This document shows, in pieces, positions 38,399 to 52,700 of a stretch of 64,000 nt of DNA. The notes below the pieces were generated by a model. The model had not been told where the DNA came from. It was given only the letters and a program-made list of their open reading frames with translations, and did not search any database. This stretch comes from Bolinopsis microptera (taxonomy: Eukaryota; Ctenophora; Tentaculata; Lobata; Bolinopsidae): assembly GCF_026151205.1 (NCBI RefSeq), contig NC_087083.1, positions 558,001 through 622,000 of the forward strand, read 5' to 3'. Position 1 is the stretch's first letter. The number at the start of each line of letters is the position of its first letter. A program made the translations under genes and the position numbers.

Positions 38399-41300
38399 GA
38401 GATGGTGAACCTGAATTAGGTTATGTAGAAATTAATAAGAGATGGTGTACCTGAATTAGGTTATGTAGAAATTAATAAGAGATGGTCTACCTGAATTAGG
38501 TTATGTAGAAATTAATAAGAGATGGTGTACCTGAATTAGGTTATGTAGAAATTAATAAGAGATGGTCTACCTGAATTAGGTTATGTAGAAATTAATAAGA
38601 GATGGTCTACCTGAATTAGGTTATGTAGAAATTAATAAGAGATGGTCTACCTGAATTAGGTTATGTAGAAATTAATAAGAGATGGTGTACCTGAATTAGG
38701 TTATGTAGAAATTAATAAGAGATGGTCTACCTGAATTAGGTTATGTAGAAATTAATAAGAGATGGTCTACCTGAATTAGGTTATGTAGAAATTAATAAGA
38801 GATGGTGTACCTGAGGTGAGTATGTAGAGATTAATAAGAGATGGTCTACCTGAATTAGGTTATGTAGAAATTAATAAGAGATGGTCTACCTGAATTAGGT
38901 TATGTAGAAATTAATAAGAGATGGTCTACCTGAATTAGGTTATGTAGAGATTAATAAGAGATGGTGTACCTGAATTAGGTTATGTAGAAATTAATAAGAG
39001 ATGGTGTACCTGAATTAGGTTATGTAGAAATTAATAAGAGATGGTCTACCTGAATTAGGTTATGTAGAAATTAATAAGAGATGGTCTACCTGAATTAGGT
39101 TATGTAGAAATTAATAAGAGATGGTCTACCTGAATTAGGTTATGTAGAAATTAATAAGAGATGGTCTACCTGAATTAGGTTATGTAGAAATTAATAAGAG
39201 ATGGTCTACCTGAATTAGGTTATGTAGAAATTAATAAGAGATGGTCTACCTGAATTAGGTTATGTAGAAATTAATAAGAGATGGTCTACCTGAATTAGGT
39301 TATGTAGAAATTAATAAGAGATGGTCTACCTGAATTAGGTTATGTAGAAATTAATAAGAGATGGTGTACCTGAATTAGGTTATGTAGAAATTAATAAGAG
39401 ATGGTCTACCTGAATTAGGTTATGTAGAAATTAATAAGAGATGGTCTACCTGAATTAGGTTATGTAGAAATTAATAAGAGACGGTCTACCTGAATTAGGT
39501 TATGTAGAAATTAATAAGAGATGGTGTACCTGAATTAGGTTATGTAGAAATTAATAAGAGATGGTCTACCTGAATTAGGTTATGTAGAAATTAATAAGAG
39601 ATGGTCTACCTGAGGTGAGTATGTAGAAATTAATAAGAGATGGTCTACCTGAATTAGGTTATATGTAGAAATTAATAAGAGATGGTCTACCTGAATTAGG
39701 TTATGTAGAAATTAATAAGAGATGGTGTACCTGAATTAGGTTATGTAGAAATTAATAAGAGATGGTCTACCTGAATTAGGTTATGTAGAAATTAATAAGA
39801 GATGGTGTACCTGAATTAGGTTATGTAGAAATTAATAAGAGATGGTGTACCTGAATTAGGTTATGTAGAAATTAATAAGAGATGGTCTACCTGTGTGAGG
39901 TTATGTAGAAATTAATAAGAGATGGTCTACCTGAATTAGGTTATGTAGAAATTAATAAGAGATGGTGAACCTGAATTAGGTTATGTAGAAATTAATAAGA
40001 GATGGTGTACCTGAATTAGGTTATGTAGAAATTAATAAGAGATGGTCTACCTGAATTAGGTTATGTAGAAATTAATAAGAGATGGTGTACCTGAATTAGG
40101 TTATGTAGAAATTAATAAGAGATGGTCTACCTGAATTAGGTTATGTAGAAATTAATAAGAGATGGTCTACCTGAATTAGGTTATGTAGAAATTAATAAGA
40201 GATGGTCTACCTGAATTAGGTTATGTAGAAATTAATAAGAGATGGTGTACCTGAATTAGGTTATGTAGAAATTAATAAGAGATGGTCTACCTGAATTAGG
40301 TTATGTAGAAATTAATAAGAGATGGTCTACCTGAATTAGGTTATGTAGAAATTAATAAGAGATGGTGTACCTGAGGTGAGTATGTAGAGATTAATAAGAG
40401 ATGGTCTACCTGAATTAGGTTATGTAGAAATTAATAAGAGATGGTCTACCTGAATTAGGTTATGTAGAAATTAATAAGAGATGGTCTACCTGAATTAGGT
40501 TATGTAGAGATTAATAAGAGATGGTGTACCTGAATTAGGTTATGTAGAAATTAATAAGAGATGGTGTACCTGAATTAGGTTATGTAGAAATTAATAAGAG
40601 ATGGTCTACCTGAATTAGGTTATGTAGAAATTAATAAGAGATGGTCTACCTGAATTAGGTTATGTAGAAATTAATAAGAGATGGTCTACCTGAATTAGGT
40701 TATGTAGAAATTAATAAGAGATGGTCTACCTGAATTAGGTTATGTAGAAATTAATAAGAGATGGTCTACCTGAATTAGGTTATGTAGAAATTAATAAGAG
40801 ATGGTCTACCTGAATTAGGTTATGTAGAAATTAATAAGAGATGGTCTACCTGAATTAGGTTATGTAGAAATTAATAAGAGATGGTCTACCTGAATTAGGT
40901 TATGTAGAAATTAATAAGAGATGGTGTACCTGAATTAGGTTATGTAGAAATTAATAAGAGATGGTCTACCTGAATTAGGTTATGTAGAAATTAATAAGAG
41001 ATGGTCTACCTGAATTAGGTTATGTAGAAATTAATAAGAGACGGTCTACCTGAATTAGGTTATGTAGAAATTAATAAGAGATGGTGTACCTGAATTAGGT
41101 TATGTAGAAATTAATAAGAGATGGTCTACCTGAATTAGGTTATGTAGAAATTAATAAGAGATGGTCTACCTGAGGTGAGTATGTAGAAATTAATAAGAGA
41201 TGGTCTACCTGAATTAGGTTATGTAGAAATTAATAAGAGATGGTCTACCTGAATTAGGTTATGTAGAAATTAATAAGAGATGGTCTACCTGAATTAGGTT

Positions 41301-44300
41301 ATGTAGAAATTAATAAGAGATGGTCTACCTGAATTAGGTTATATGTAGAAATTAATAAGAGATGGTCTACCTGAATTAGGTTATGTAGAAATTAATAAGA
41401 GATGGTGTACCTGAATTAGGTTATGTAGAAATTAATAAGAGATGGTCTACCTGAATTAGGTTATGTAGAAATTAATAAGAGATGGTCTACCTGAATTAGG
41501 TTATGTAGAAATTAATAAGAGATGGTGTACCTGAATTAGGTTATGTAGAAATTAATAAGAGATGGTCTACCTGAATTAGGTTATGTAGAAATTAATAAGA
41601 GATGGTCTACCTGAATTAGGTTATGTAGAAATTAATAAGAGATGGTCTACCTGAATTAGGTTATGTAGAAATTAATAAGAGATGGTGTACCTGAGGTGAG
41701 TATGTAGAAATTAATAAGAGATGGTCTACCTGAATTAGGTTATGTAGAAATTAATAAGAGATGGTGTACCTGAATTAGGTTATGTAGAAATTAATAAGAG
41801 ATGGTCTACCTGAATTAGGTTATGTAGAAATTAATAAGAGATGGTATACCTGAATTAGGTTATGTAGAAATTAATAAGAGATGGTCTACCTGAATTAGGT
41901 TATGTAGAAATTAATAAGAGATGGTGTACCTGAATTAGGTTATGTAGAGATTAATAAGAGATGGTCTACCTGAATTAGGTTATGTAGAAATTAATAAGAG
42001 ATGGTCTACCTGAATTAGGTTATGTAGAAATTAATAAGAGATGGTGTACCTGAATTAGGTTATGTAGAAATTAATAAGAGATGGTCTACCTGAATTAGGT
42101 TATGTAGAAATTAATAAGAGATGGTGTACCTGAATTAGGTTATGTAGAAATTAATAAGAGATGGTGTACCTGAATTAGGTTATGTAGAAATTAATAAGAG
42201 ATGGTCTACCTGAATTAGGTTATGTAGAAATTAATAAGAGATGGTGAACCTGAATTAGGTTATGTAGAAATTAATAAGAGATGGTGTACCTGAATTAGGT
42301 TATGTAGAAATTAATAAGAGATGGTCTACCTGAATTAGGTTATGTAGAAATTAATAAGAGATGGTCTACCTGAATTAGGTTATGTAGAAATTAATAAGAG
42401 ATGGTCTACCTGAATTAGGTTATGTAGAAATTAATAAGAGATGGTCTACCTGAATTAGGTTATGTAGAAATTAATAAGAGATGGTGTACCTGAATTAGGT
42501 TATGTAGAAATTAATAAGAGATGGTGTACCTGAATTAGGTTATGTAGAAATTAATAAGAGATGGTCTACCTGAATTAGGTTATGTAGAGATTAATAAGAG
42601 ATGGTCTACCTGAATTAGGTTATGTAGAAATTAATAAGAGATGGTCTACCTGAATTAGGTTATGTAGAAATTAATAAGAGATGGTGTACCTGAATTAGGT
42701 TATGTAGAAATTAATAAGAGATGGTCTACCTGAATTAGGTTATGTAGAAATTAATAAGAGATGGTGTACCTGAGGTGAGTATGTAGAGATTAATAAGAGA
42801 TGGTCTACCTGAATTAGGTTATGTAGAAATTAATAAGAGATGGTCTACCTGAATTAGGTTATGTAGAAATTAATAAGAGATGGTCTACCTGAATTAGGTT
42901 ATATGTAGAAATTAATAAGAGATGGTCTACCTGAATTAGGTTATGTAGAAATTAATAAGAGATGGTGTACCTGAATTAGGTTATGTAGAAATTAATAAGA
43001 GATGGTCTACCTGAATTAGGTTATGTAGAAATTAATAAGAGATGGTGTACCTGAGGTGAGTATGTAGAAATTAATAAGAGATGGTGTACCTGAATTAGGT
43101 TATGTAGAAATTAATAAGAGATGGTGAACCTGAATTAGGTTATGTAGAAATTAATAAGAGATGGTCTACCTGAATTAGGTTATGTAGAAATTAATAAGAG
43201 ATGGTGTACCTGAATTAGGTTATGTAGAAATTAATAAGAGATGGTCTACCTGAATTAGGTTATGTAGAAATTAATAAGAGATGGTCTACCTGAATTAGGT
43301 TATGTAGAAATTAATAAGAGATGGTGAACCTGAATTAGGTTATGTAGAAATTAATAAGAGATGGTGTACCTGAATTAGGTTATGTAGAAATTAATAAGAG
43401 ATGGTGTACCTGAATTAGGTTATGTAGAAATTAATAAGAGATGGTCTACCTGAATTAGGTTATGTAGAAATTAATAAGAGATGGTGAACCTGAATTAGGT
43501 TATGTAGAAATTAATAAGAGATGGTCTACCTGAATTAGGTTATGTAGAAATTAATAAGAGATGGTCTACCTGAATTAGGTTATGTAGAAATTAATAAGAG
43601 ATGGTCTACCTGAATTAGGTTATGTAGAAATTAATAAGAGATGGTCTACCTGAATTAGGTTATGTAGAAATTAATAAGAGATGGTGTACCTGAATTAGGT
43701 TATGTAGAAATTAATAAGAGATGGTGTACCTGAATTAGGTTATGTAGAAATTAATAAGAGATGGTCTACCTGAATTAGGTTATGTAGAAATTAATAAGAG
43801 ATGGTCTACCTGAATTAGGTTATGTAGAAATTAATAAGAGATGGTGTACCTGAATTAGGTTATGTAGAAATTAATAAGAGATGGTCTACCTGAATTAGGT
43901 TATGTAGAAATTAATAAGAGATGGTCTACCTGAATTAGGTTATGTAGAAATTAATAAGAGATGGTGTACCTGAATTAGGTTATGTAGAAATTAATAAGAG
44001 ATGGTCTACCTGAATTAGGTTATGTAGAAATTAATAAGAGATGGTCTACCTGAATTAGGTTATGTAGAAATTAATAAGAGATGGTCTACCTGAATTAGGT
44101 TATGTAGAAATTAATAAGAGATGGTGTACCTGAATTAGGTTATGTAGAAATTAATAAGAGATGGTGTACCTGAATTAGGTTATGTAGAAATTAATAAGAG
44201 ATGGTCTACCTGAATTAGGTTATGTAGAAATTAATAAGAGATGGTCTACCTGAATTAGGTTATGTAGAAATTAATAAGAGATGGTGTACCTGTGTGAGGT

Positions 44301-44545
44301 TATGTAGAAATTAATGAGAGATAGTGTACCTGTGTGAGGTTATGTAGAAATTAATAAGAGATGGTGTACCTGTGTGAGGTTATGTAGAAATTAATAAGAG
44401 ATGGTGTACCTGTGTGAGGTTATGTAGAAATTAATGAGAGATGGTGTACCTGTGTGAGGTTATGTAGAGATTAATAAGAGATGGTGTACCTGTGTGAGGT
44501 TATGTAGAGATTAATAAGAGATGGTGTACCTGTGTGAGGTTATGA
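38399..44545. repeat. 40-bp satellite array, right block
   Basis: About 154 copies of the same unit as 1-3768. Higher-order blocks are visible. The rare variant ACGGTCTACC occurs at 39481 and 41041, 1560 bp (39 units) apart. The 2-bp insertion TTATATGTAG recurs at 39659, 41339 and 42899. The last eight units (from about 44290) are all of the TGTGTGAGG type, as if at the ageing edge of the array. Confidence 0.97.
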
Positions 44546-44842
44546 ATACGGCGAGCATCTAGAAACTTCCTGATTACATAGGAAGGCTCCACGTGACCGA
44601 TAGTACCGATATACTTGGATATAGCTCCGTCGTGATCCCCTGGTTAGAGTAGAGTGAGGTGGGAGTAAAGAGTTTTATTTTATTAATTAATAACTGATTA
44701 ATTAATTAATTATAATTTTTTTGAATATACTGGTTAGAGTAGAGTGAGGAGGTGTCAGGTTAACACTATTTGAGTATAATGTCGTGGGATGGAAGCCGTG
44801 CTGGCTCCATAATATAATGAATTTATTTGAATTCTAGATGAA
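44546..44842. other. Unique stretch at the right edge of the satellite
   Basis: The sequence CTGGTTAGAGTAGAGTGAGG is present twice (near 44640 and 44730), separated by an AT-rich run with ATTAATTAATTA. No gene found. Confidence 0.5.
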
Positions 44843-45379
44843 ATGCTAGAATATATAATATATATTGAGACATTATTCCGTAAACAAAAGCAAGGAATGC
44901 GGATGGTTATGCCAGGATATGTAAATTACTTTTACAAAGACGGCAAATTGCCAGCTCACACCAGAGAAGCATTCTGCAAATTTGAGATTTTGACAATACA
45001 CGGCATCATCGTAAAGAATGCGCTTACATTAATGCACCGCATGAAGCACTTTCCTAACACAGTACCTGTATCAATTAGAAATTTGTTTCCAGATAACATA
45101 CCCACGCATGGTTCAAATCATGAGAACAGTAGCGAATGGCTAGATACGTACAATAACCGATGTTTCAAAGCATCCATCTTTTTTAAAGGACCTTTACTAG
45201 CTCTAACAGACACCAACAAGAACATCACGTCCCTACCTAGCTTATTTTCAATAAATATTTACAAATCGAACGCAAAACGCGTGCTTCTTGAGCAACAGTC
45301 AACACTAGCTAACTCAGAGGACAGCTGGCCAGCATTTCTGCTACACAACGTACCTGGTTTGAGGAAGTCCAATAGATGA
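44843..45379 (+). mobile_element. LINE reverse-transcriptase C-terminal remnant
   Basis: A 178-codon open frame contains LPAHTREAFCKFEILTIHGI, KNALTLMHRMKHFP and FFKGPLLAL. This layout is familiar from the thumb/C-terminal part of Jockey/CR1-type non-LTR retrotransposon proteins. The palm domain with its YxDD motif is not upstream: the preceding sequence is unique DNA and then satellite. It is therefore a 5'-truncated copy, as LINE copies usually are. Assignment rests on remembered family patterns and is moderately sure. Confidence 0.55.
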
Positions 45380-45964
45380 GGGATGATTGAGTAATACAGC
45401 GACCAATAATCGCTAAATCATGACATCATATCATAACATAACATAACATAGGACGACAGCAAACACACAATAAACGAGCAGTAATAAACAACGTTCGCTT
45501 AATGGACTGACATATTTCAGCATATTTTTCACTGCCAAAGCGCTGATAACAGCAAGCCTTACCCCACTCCGCGCGGCTTTTTAATGCACAAAATCTTAAA
45601 GATAATTCTCGTGATAAAATTTTCATCGTCACGCTTGAAAATTTCTAGAAATTAGAATAGCCGTATATTATAACAAACTATAGCAAGCAGAATTAAAAGA
45701 TAAAAGGTTCTGGGACTTAAGTGGTACAAATAAAATGAAAGGCATGCTGATGCTAATCATGCTTACGTGCTGTAATGTGTCGAGAGTTTTTTTTAATTTT
45801 TACTATTTGACAAAATAATTGATCTTTTTAGTGTGAGTGTGATTTCAACTTTGAGTTTGAAAATATTTTGAAACGACTTTCGATATTATTGATTATTATA
45901 TTATATTTAATAAACTGTCTCAAAGCCCTTAGAGGTGGCTCTATACGGGTCTTTACAACAACAA
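45380..45964. other. Unique AT-rich stretch
   Basis: Contains a short TAACA microsatellite near 45433. No exon of VPS11 or other gene could be found on either strand. Confidence 0.5.
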
Positions 45965-45972
45965 CATATTGT

Positions 45973-46748
45973 ATATTGGTGGGCCAAAAGTCAGTACCCA
46001 TACGTTGGCCTTTATAGCTCAGTCACTGAGTGCCCAATTTAAATACTTCTTTCTGGTATGACTTAGTACCACCACTGGTTCGAGGAATTTGTCAACTCGA
46101 AAAATATTCGCGTTCATTTTTTTCAAATGGAGGTTCATTTTCACATTTATTTGATAGTTTGGATAGTCGGATCAAGCTAAATGTTATTGAATTGTGTTTG
46201 GCCATTCGAATTACGTTTGTCCTGAAAGAATTAGAACTGTAGCTTCTCAGATGACCGAGATATGAAGCATAACGAGTTTATTCATTACGTGTGATTAGGT
46301 GATTGGTTTACCTAATCACGTGATAAGGTGCCCCCGTTAACTACCCCGTTAAACATTATGGGAATTGTTAAGGGTGCCCAATTAAGGTGTCGTGTCACGG
46401 TGTCACATAATCACCCAGTCAATATTGTTAACGAGATACAGAAAATGCTTGATAACTTCGTCATTTCTAATCCGTTTTGCCCCATGTTTTCAGATCATAT
46501 ATGCAACATTTGATAATCTACCGTCTCTGAAAAAAATTAGGCGTTCAGTATGTTCAGAGAAAACAATATAGGTGTTTTAATATTGAATGGGCGTGGTCTA
46601 AAATATTCGAATTTTCAAATTTTGACGACGGAATCCTCGAACCAGTAAGTACAGTATGCCATCTGCAAAGCAACAGCTCTCAAATATAAAACACGGCGGA
46701 GCTATTAAGGCCAACGTATGGGTACTGACTTTTGGCCCACCCTGTATA
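45973..46748. mobile_element. Mariner/Tc1-type MITE, about 0.78 kb
   Basis: Inverted ends share GGGCCAAAAGTCAGTACCCA and continue as TACGTTGGCC, for about 43 bp in all. The right end reads, in complement, TACAGGGTGGGCC, the usual start of many Tc1/mariner elements; TA flanks both sides. Two internal ORFs of 61-70 codons have no transposase motif, so it is non-autonomous or a deletion derivative. It lies in VPS11 intron 10. Confidence 0.78.
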
Positions 46749-46774
46749 TAATATATATAATAATATTTATTTAC

Positions 46775-49700
46775 CTTTACTAGCTAGATGATCACCGTGC
46801 GCCTTAATGAGGTTCATGTGATCGTCCTGGTTGTTCTTAGCTAACTGTATAGCATCATCATACAAACATTTCCTCTTTAAGATATCTATCTTCTCTTGGA
46901 TCCCTGCAATCAAAATGCCCGTTTAATTCTCAGAAATGCCCGTTTAATTCTCAGAAATGCCCGTATTCTCAGAAATGCCCGTATTCTCAGATCTGTTCTT
47001 CTTCGTAGATCACGTGATTATTTCCAAAACTACTAATACCAAGCAACTCTCACAAAAGACTAAAAAGTGTCAAACCTTTCTCATTGAGTTTATAGATCTC
47101 GTTGTTTTTGCCGATAACATAAAGAGATCCCCATTCTACTAACAGAGCTTTAACTGGTGGGAACGTTCCAGTGAACCCTGAAATATTTGTTTACAATTAT
47201 TAAAATATATACTGTGAACTTAACTGCATAGTTCACTTCTCACACTTTAAAGCACAAGCAGTTAACAAGCAGTTAACAAACAGTTAACAAGCAGTTAACA
47301 AGCAGTTAACAAGCAGTTAAAAGCAGTTAACAAGCAATTAACAAACAGTTAACAAACAGTTAACAATCAGTTAACAAGCAGTTAACAAGCAGTTAACAAG
47401 CAGTTAACAAGCAGTCCACAAGCAGTTCACGAGCAGTTAACAAGCAGTTAACAAGCAGTTAACAAGCAGTTAACAAGCAGTTAACAAGCAGTTAACAAGC
47501 AGTTAACAAGCAGTTAACAAGCAGTTAACAAGCAGTTAACAAGCAGTTAACAAGCAGTTAACAAGCAGTTAACAAGCAGTTAACAAGCAGTAAACAAGCA
47601 GTTAACAAGCAGTCCACAAGCAGTTCACGAGCAGTTAACAAGCAGTTAACAAGCAGTTAACAAGCAGTTAACAAGCAGTTAACAAGCAGTTAACAAGCAG
47701 TTAACAAGCAGTTAACAAGCAGTTAACAAGCAGTTAACAAGCAGTTCACAAGCAGTTAACAAGCAGTTAACAAGCAGTTAACAAGCAGTTAACAAGCAAT
47801 TAACAAGCAGTTAACAAGCAGTTAACAAGCAGTTAACAAGCAGTTAACAAGCAGTTAACAAGCAGTTAACAAGCAGTTAACAAGCAGTTAACAAGCAGTT
47901 AACAAGCAGTTAACAAGCAGTTCACAAGCAGTTAACAAGCAGTTAACAAGCAGTTAACAAGCAGTTAACAAGCAGTTAACAAGCAGTTAACAAGCAGTTA
48001 ACAAGCAGTTAACAAGCAGTTAACAAGCAGTTAACAAGCAGTCCACAAGCAGTTAACAAGCAGTTAACAAGCAGTTAACAAGCAGTTAACAAGCAGTTAA
48101 CAAGCAGTTAACAAGCAGTTAACAAGCAGTTAACAAGCAGTTAACAAGCAGTTAACAAGCAGTTAACAAGCAGTTAACAAGCAGTTAACAAGCAGTAAAC
48201 AAGCAGTTAACAAGCAGTCCACAAGCAGTTCACGAGCAGTTAACAAGCAGTTAACAAGCAGTTAACAAGCAGTTAACAAGCAGTTAACAAGCAGTTAACA
48301 AGCAGTTAACAAGCAGTTAACAAGCAGTTAACAAGCAGTTAACAAGCAGTTCACAAGCAGTTAACAAGCAGTTAACAAGCAGTTAACAAGCAGTTAACAA
48401 GCAGTTAACAAGCAGTTAACAAGCAGTTAACAAGCAGTTAACAAGCAGTTAACAAGCAGTTAACAAGCAGTTAACAAGCAGTTAACAAGCAGTTAACAAG
48501 CAGTTAACAAGCAGTTAACAAGCAGTTAACAAGCAGTTAACAAGCAGTTAACAAGCAGTTAACAAGCAGTTAACAAGCAGTAAACAAGCAGTTAACAAGC
48601 AGTCCACAAGCAGTTCACGAGCAGTTAACAAGCAGTTAACAAGCAGTTAACAAGCAGTTAACAAGCAGTTAACAAGCAGTTAACAAGCAGTTCACAAGCA
48701 GTTAACAAGCAGTTAACAAGCAGTTAACAAGCAGTTAACAAGCAGTTAACAAGCAGTTAACAAGCAGTTAACAAGCAGTTAACAAGCAGTTAACAAGCAG
48801 TTAACAAGCAGTTAACAAGCAGTTAACAAGCAGTTAACAAGCAGTTAACAAGCAGTTAACAAACAGTTAACAAGCAGTTAACAAGCAGTTAACAAGCAGT
48901 TAACGAGCAGTTAACAATCAGTTAACAAGCAGTTCACTGTACCTATAAACTTGTTGCTCATATCGTAGATGGTCAGGTCGCAGATAGAGTCCTGTTTTAG
49001 CATGGTTCTCCTGGCGAAAGAGACGGACACCAGACATCCCCTGTACCACGCTATGTGGGACCTGGTACCTGGAGATAGTGAAATAGTGAAAGAGACGGAC
49101 ACCAGACATCCCCTGTACCACGCTATGTGGGACCTGGTACCTGGAGATAGTGAAATAGTGAAAGAGACGGACACCAGACATCCCCTGTACCACGCTATGT
49201 GGGACCTGGTACCTGGAGATAGTGAAATAGTGAAAGAGACGGACACCAGACATCCCCTGTACCACGCTATGTGGGACCTGGTACCTGGAGATAGTGAAAT
49301 AGTGAAAGAGACGGACACCAGACATCCCCTGTACCACGCTATGTGGGACCTGGTACCTGGAGATAGTGAAATAGTGAAAGAGACGGACACCAGACATCCC
49401 CTGTACCACGCTATGTGGGACCTGGTACCTGGAGATAGTGAAATAGTGAAAGAGACGGACACCAGACATCCCCTGTACCACGCTATGTGGGACCTGGTAC
49501 CTGGAGATAGTGAAATAGTGAAAGAGACGGACACCAGACATCCCCTGTACCACGCTATGTGGGACCTGGTACCTGGAGATAGTGAAATAGTGAAAGAGAC
49601 GGACACCAGACATCCCCTGTACCACGCTATGTGGGACCTGGTACCTGGAGATAGTGAAATAGTGAAAGAGACGGACACCAGACATCCCCTGTACCACGCT

Positions 49701-52700
49701 ATGTGGGACCTGGTACCTGGAGATAGTGAAATAGTGAAAGAGACGGACACCAGACATCCCCTGTACCACGCTATGTGGGACCTGGTACCTGGAGATAGTG
49801 AAATAGCGAAAGAGACGGACACCAGACATCCCCTGTACCACGCTATGTGGGACCTGGTACCTGGAGATAGTGAAATAGTGAAAGAGACGGACACCAGACA
49901 TCCCCTGTACCACGCTATGTGGGACCTGGTACCTGGAGATAGTGAAATAGTGAAAGAGACGGACACCAGACATCCCCTGTACCACGCTATGTGGGACCTG
50001 GTACCTGGAGATAGTGAAATAGTGAAAGAGACGGACACCAGACATCCCCTGTACCACGCTATGTGGGACCTGGTACCTGGAGATAGTGAAATAGTGAAAG
50101 AGACGGACACCAGACATCCCCTGTACCACGCTATGTGGGACCTGGTACCTGGAGATAGTGAAATAGTGAAAGAGACGGATACAAGACATCCCCTGTACCA
50201 CGCTATGTGGGACCTGGTACCTGGAGATAGTGAAATAGTGAAAGAGACGGACACCAGACATCCCCTGTACCACGCTATGTGGGACCTGGTACCTGGAGAT
50301 AGTGAAATAGTGAAAGAGACGGACACCAGACATCCCCTGTACCACGCTATGTGGGACCTGGTACCTGGAGATAGTGAAATAGTGAAAGAGACGGACACCA
50401 GACATCCCCTGTACCACGCTATGTGGGACCTGGTACCTGGAGATAGTGAAATAGTGAAAGAGACGGACACCAGACATCCCCTGTACCACGCTATGTGGGA
50501 CCTGGTACCTGGAGATAGTGAAATAGTGAAAGAGACGGACACCAGACATCCCCTGTACCACGCTATGTGGGACCTGGTACCTGGAGATAGTGAAATAGTG
50601 AAAGAGACGGACACCAGACATCCCCTGTACCACGCTATGTGGGACCTGGTACCTGGAGATAGTGAAATATTGAAAGAGACGGACACCAGACATCCCCTGT
50701 ACCACGCTATGTGGGACCTGGTACCTGGAGATAGTGAAATATTGAAAGAGACGGACACCAGACATCCCCTGTACCACGCTATGTGGGACCTGGTACCTGG
50801 AGATAGTGAAATAGTGAAAGAGACGGACACCAGACATCCCCGGTACCACGCTATGTGGGACCTGGTACCTGGAGATAGTGAAATAGTGAAAGAGACGGAC
50901 ACCAGACATCCCCTGTACCACGCTATGTGGGACCTGGTACCTGGAGATAGTGAAATAGTGAAAGAGACGGACGCCAGACATCCCCTGTACCACGCTATGT
51001 GGGACCTGGTACCTGGAGATAGTGAAATAGTGAAAGAGACGGATACCAGACATCCCCTGTACCACGCTATGTGGGACCTGGTACCTGGAGATAGTGAAAT
51101 AGTGAAAGAGACGGATACCAGACATCCCCTGTACCACGCTATGTGGGACCTGGTACCTGGAGATAGTGAAATAGTGAAAGAGACGGACACCAGACATCCC
51201 CGGTACCACGCTATGTGGGACCTGGTACCTGGAGATAGTGAAATAGTGAAAGAGACGGACACCAGACATCCCCTGTACCACGCTATGTGGGACCTGGTAC
51301 CTGCAGATAGTGAAATAGTGAAAGAGACGGACACCAGACATCCCCTGTACCACGCTATGTGGGACCTGGTACCTGGAGATAGTGAAATAGTGAAAGAGAC
51401 GGACACCAGACATCCCCTGTACCACGCTATGTGGGACCTGGTACCTGGAGATAGTGAAATAGTGAAAGAGACGGACACCAGACATCCCCTGTACCACGCT
51501 ATGTGGGACCTGGTACCTGGAGATAGTGAAATAGTGAAAGAGACGGACACCAGACATCCCCTGTACCACGCTATGTGGGACCTGGTACCTGGAGATAGTG
51601 AAATAGTGAAAGAGACGGACACCAGACATCCCCGGTACCACGCTATGTGGGACCTGGTACCTGGAGATAGTGAAATAGTGAAAGAGACGGACACCAGACA
51701 TCCCCTGTACCACGCTATGTGGGACCTGGTACCTGGAGATAGTGAAATAGTGAAAGAGACGGACACCAGACATCCCCTGTACCACGCTATGTGGGACCTG
51801 GTACCTGGAGATAGTGAAATAGTGAAAGAGACGGACACCAGACATCCCCTGTACCACGCTATGTGGGACCTGGTACCTGGAGATAGTGAAATAGTGAAAG
51901 AGACGGACACCAGACATCCCCTGTACCACGCTATGTGGGACCTGGTACCTGGAGATAGTGAAATAGTGAAAGAGACGGATACCAGACATCCCCTGTACCA
52001 CGCTATGTGGGACCTGGTACCTGGAGATAGTGAAATAGTGAAAGAGACGGACACCAGACATCCCCTGTACCACGCTATGTGGGACCTGGTACCTGGAGAT
52101 AGTGAAATAGTGAAAGAGACGGATACCAGACATCCCCTGTACCACGCTATGTGGGACCTGGTACCTGGAGATAGTGAAATAGTGAAAGAGACGGACACCA
52201 GACATCCCCTGTACCACGCTATGTGGGACCTGGTACCTGGAGATAGTGAAATAGTGAAAGAGACGGATACCAGACATCCCCTGTACCACGCTATGTGGGA
52301 CCTGGTACCTGGAGATAGTGAAATAGTGAAAGAGACGGATACCAGACATCCCCTGTACCACGCTATGTGGGACCTGGTACCTGGAGATAGTGAAATAGTG
52401 AAAGAGACGGATACCAGACATCCCCTGTACCACGCTATGTGGGACCTGGTACCTGGAGATAGTGAAATAGTGAAAGAGACGGACACCAGACATCCCCTGT
52501 ACCACGCTATGTGGGACCTGGTACCTGGAGATAGTGAAATAGTGAAAGAGACGGACACCAGACATCCCCTGTACCACGCTATGTGGGACCTGGTACCTGG
52601 AGATAGTGAAATAGTGAAAGAGACGGACACCAGACATCCCCTGTACCACGCTATGTGGGACCTGGTACCTGGAGATAGTGAAATAGTGAAAGAGACGGAC

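Noticed and set aside
46010-46045. TAGCTCAGT resembling a tRNA D-arm
   Set aside because: No acceptor stem, anticodon arm or T-arm in the right spacing.
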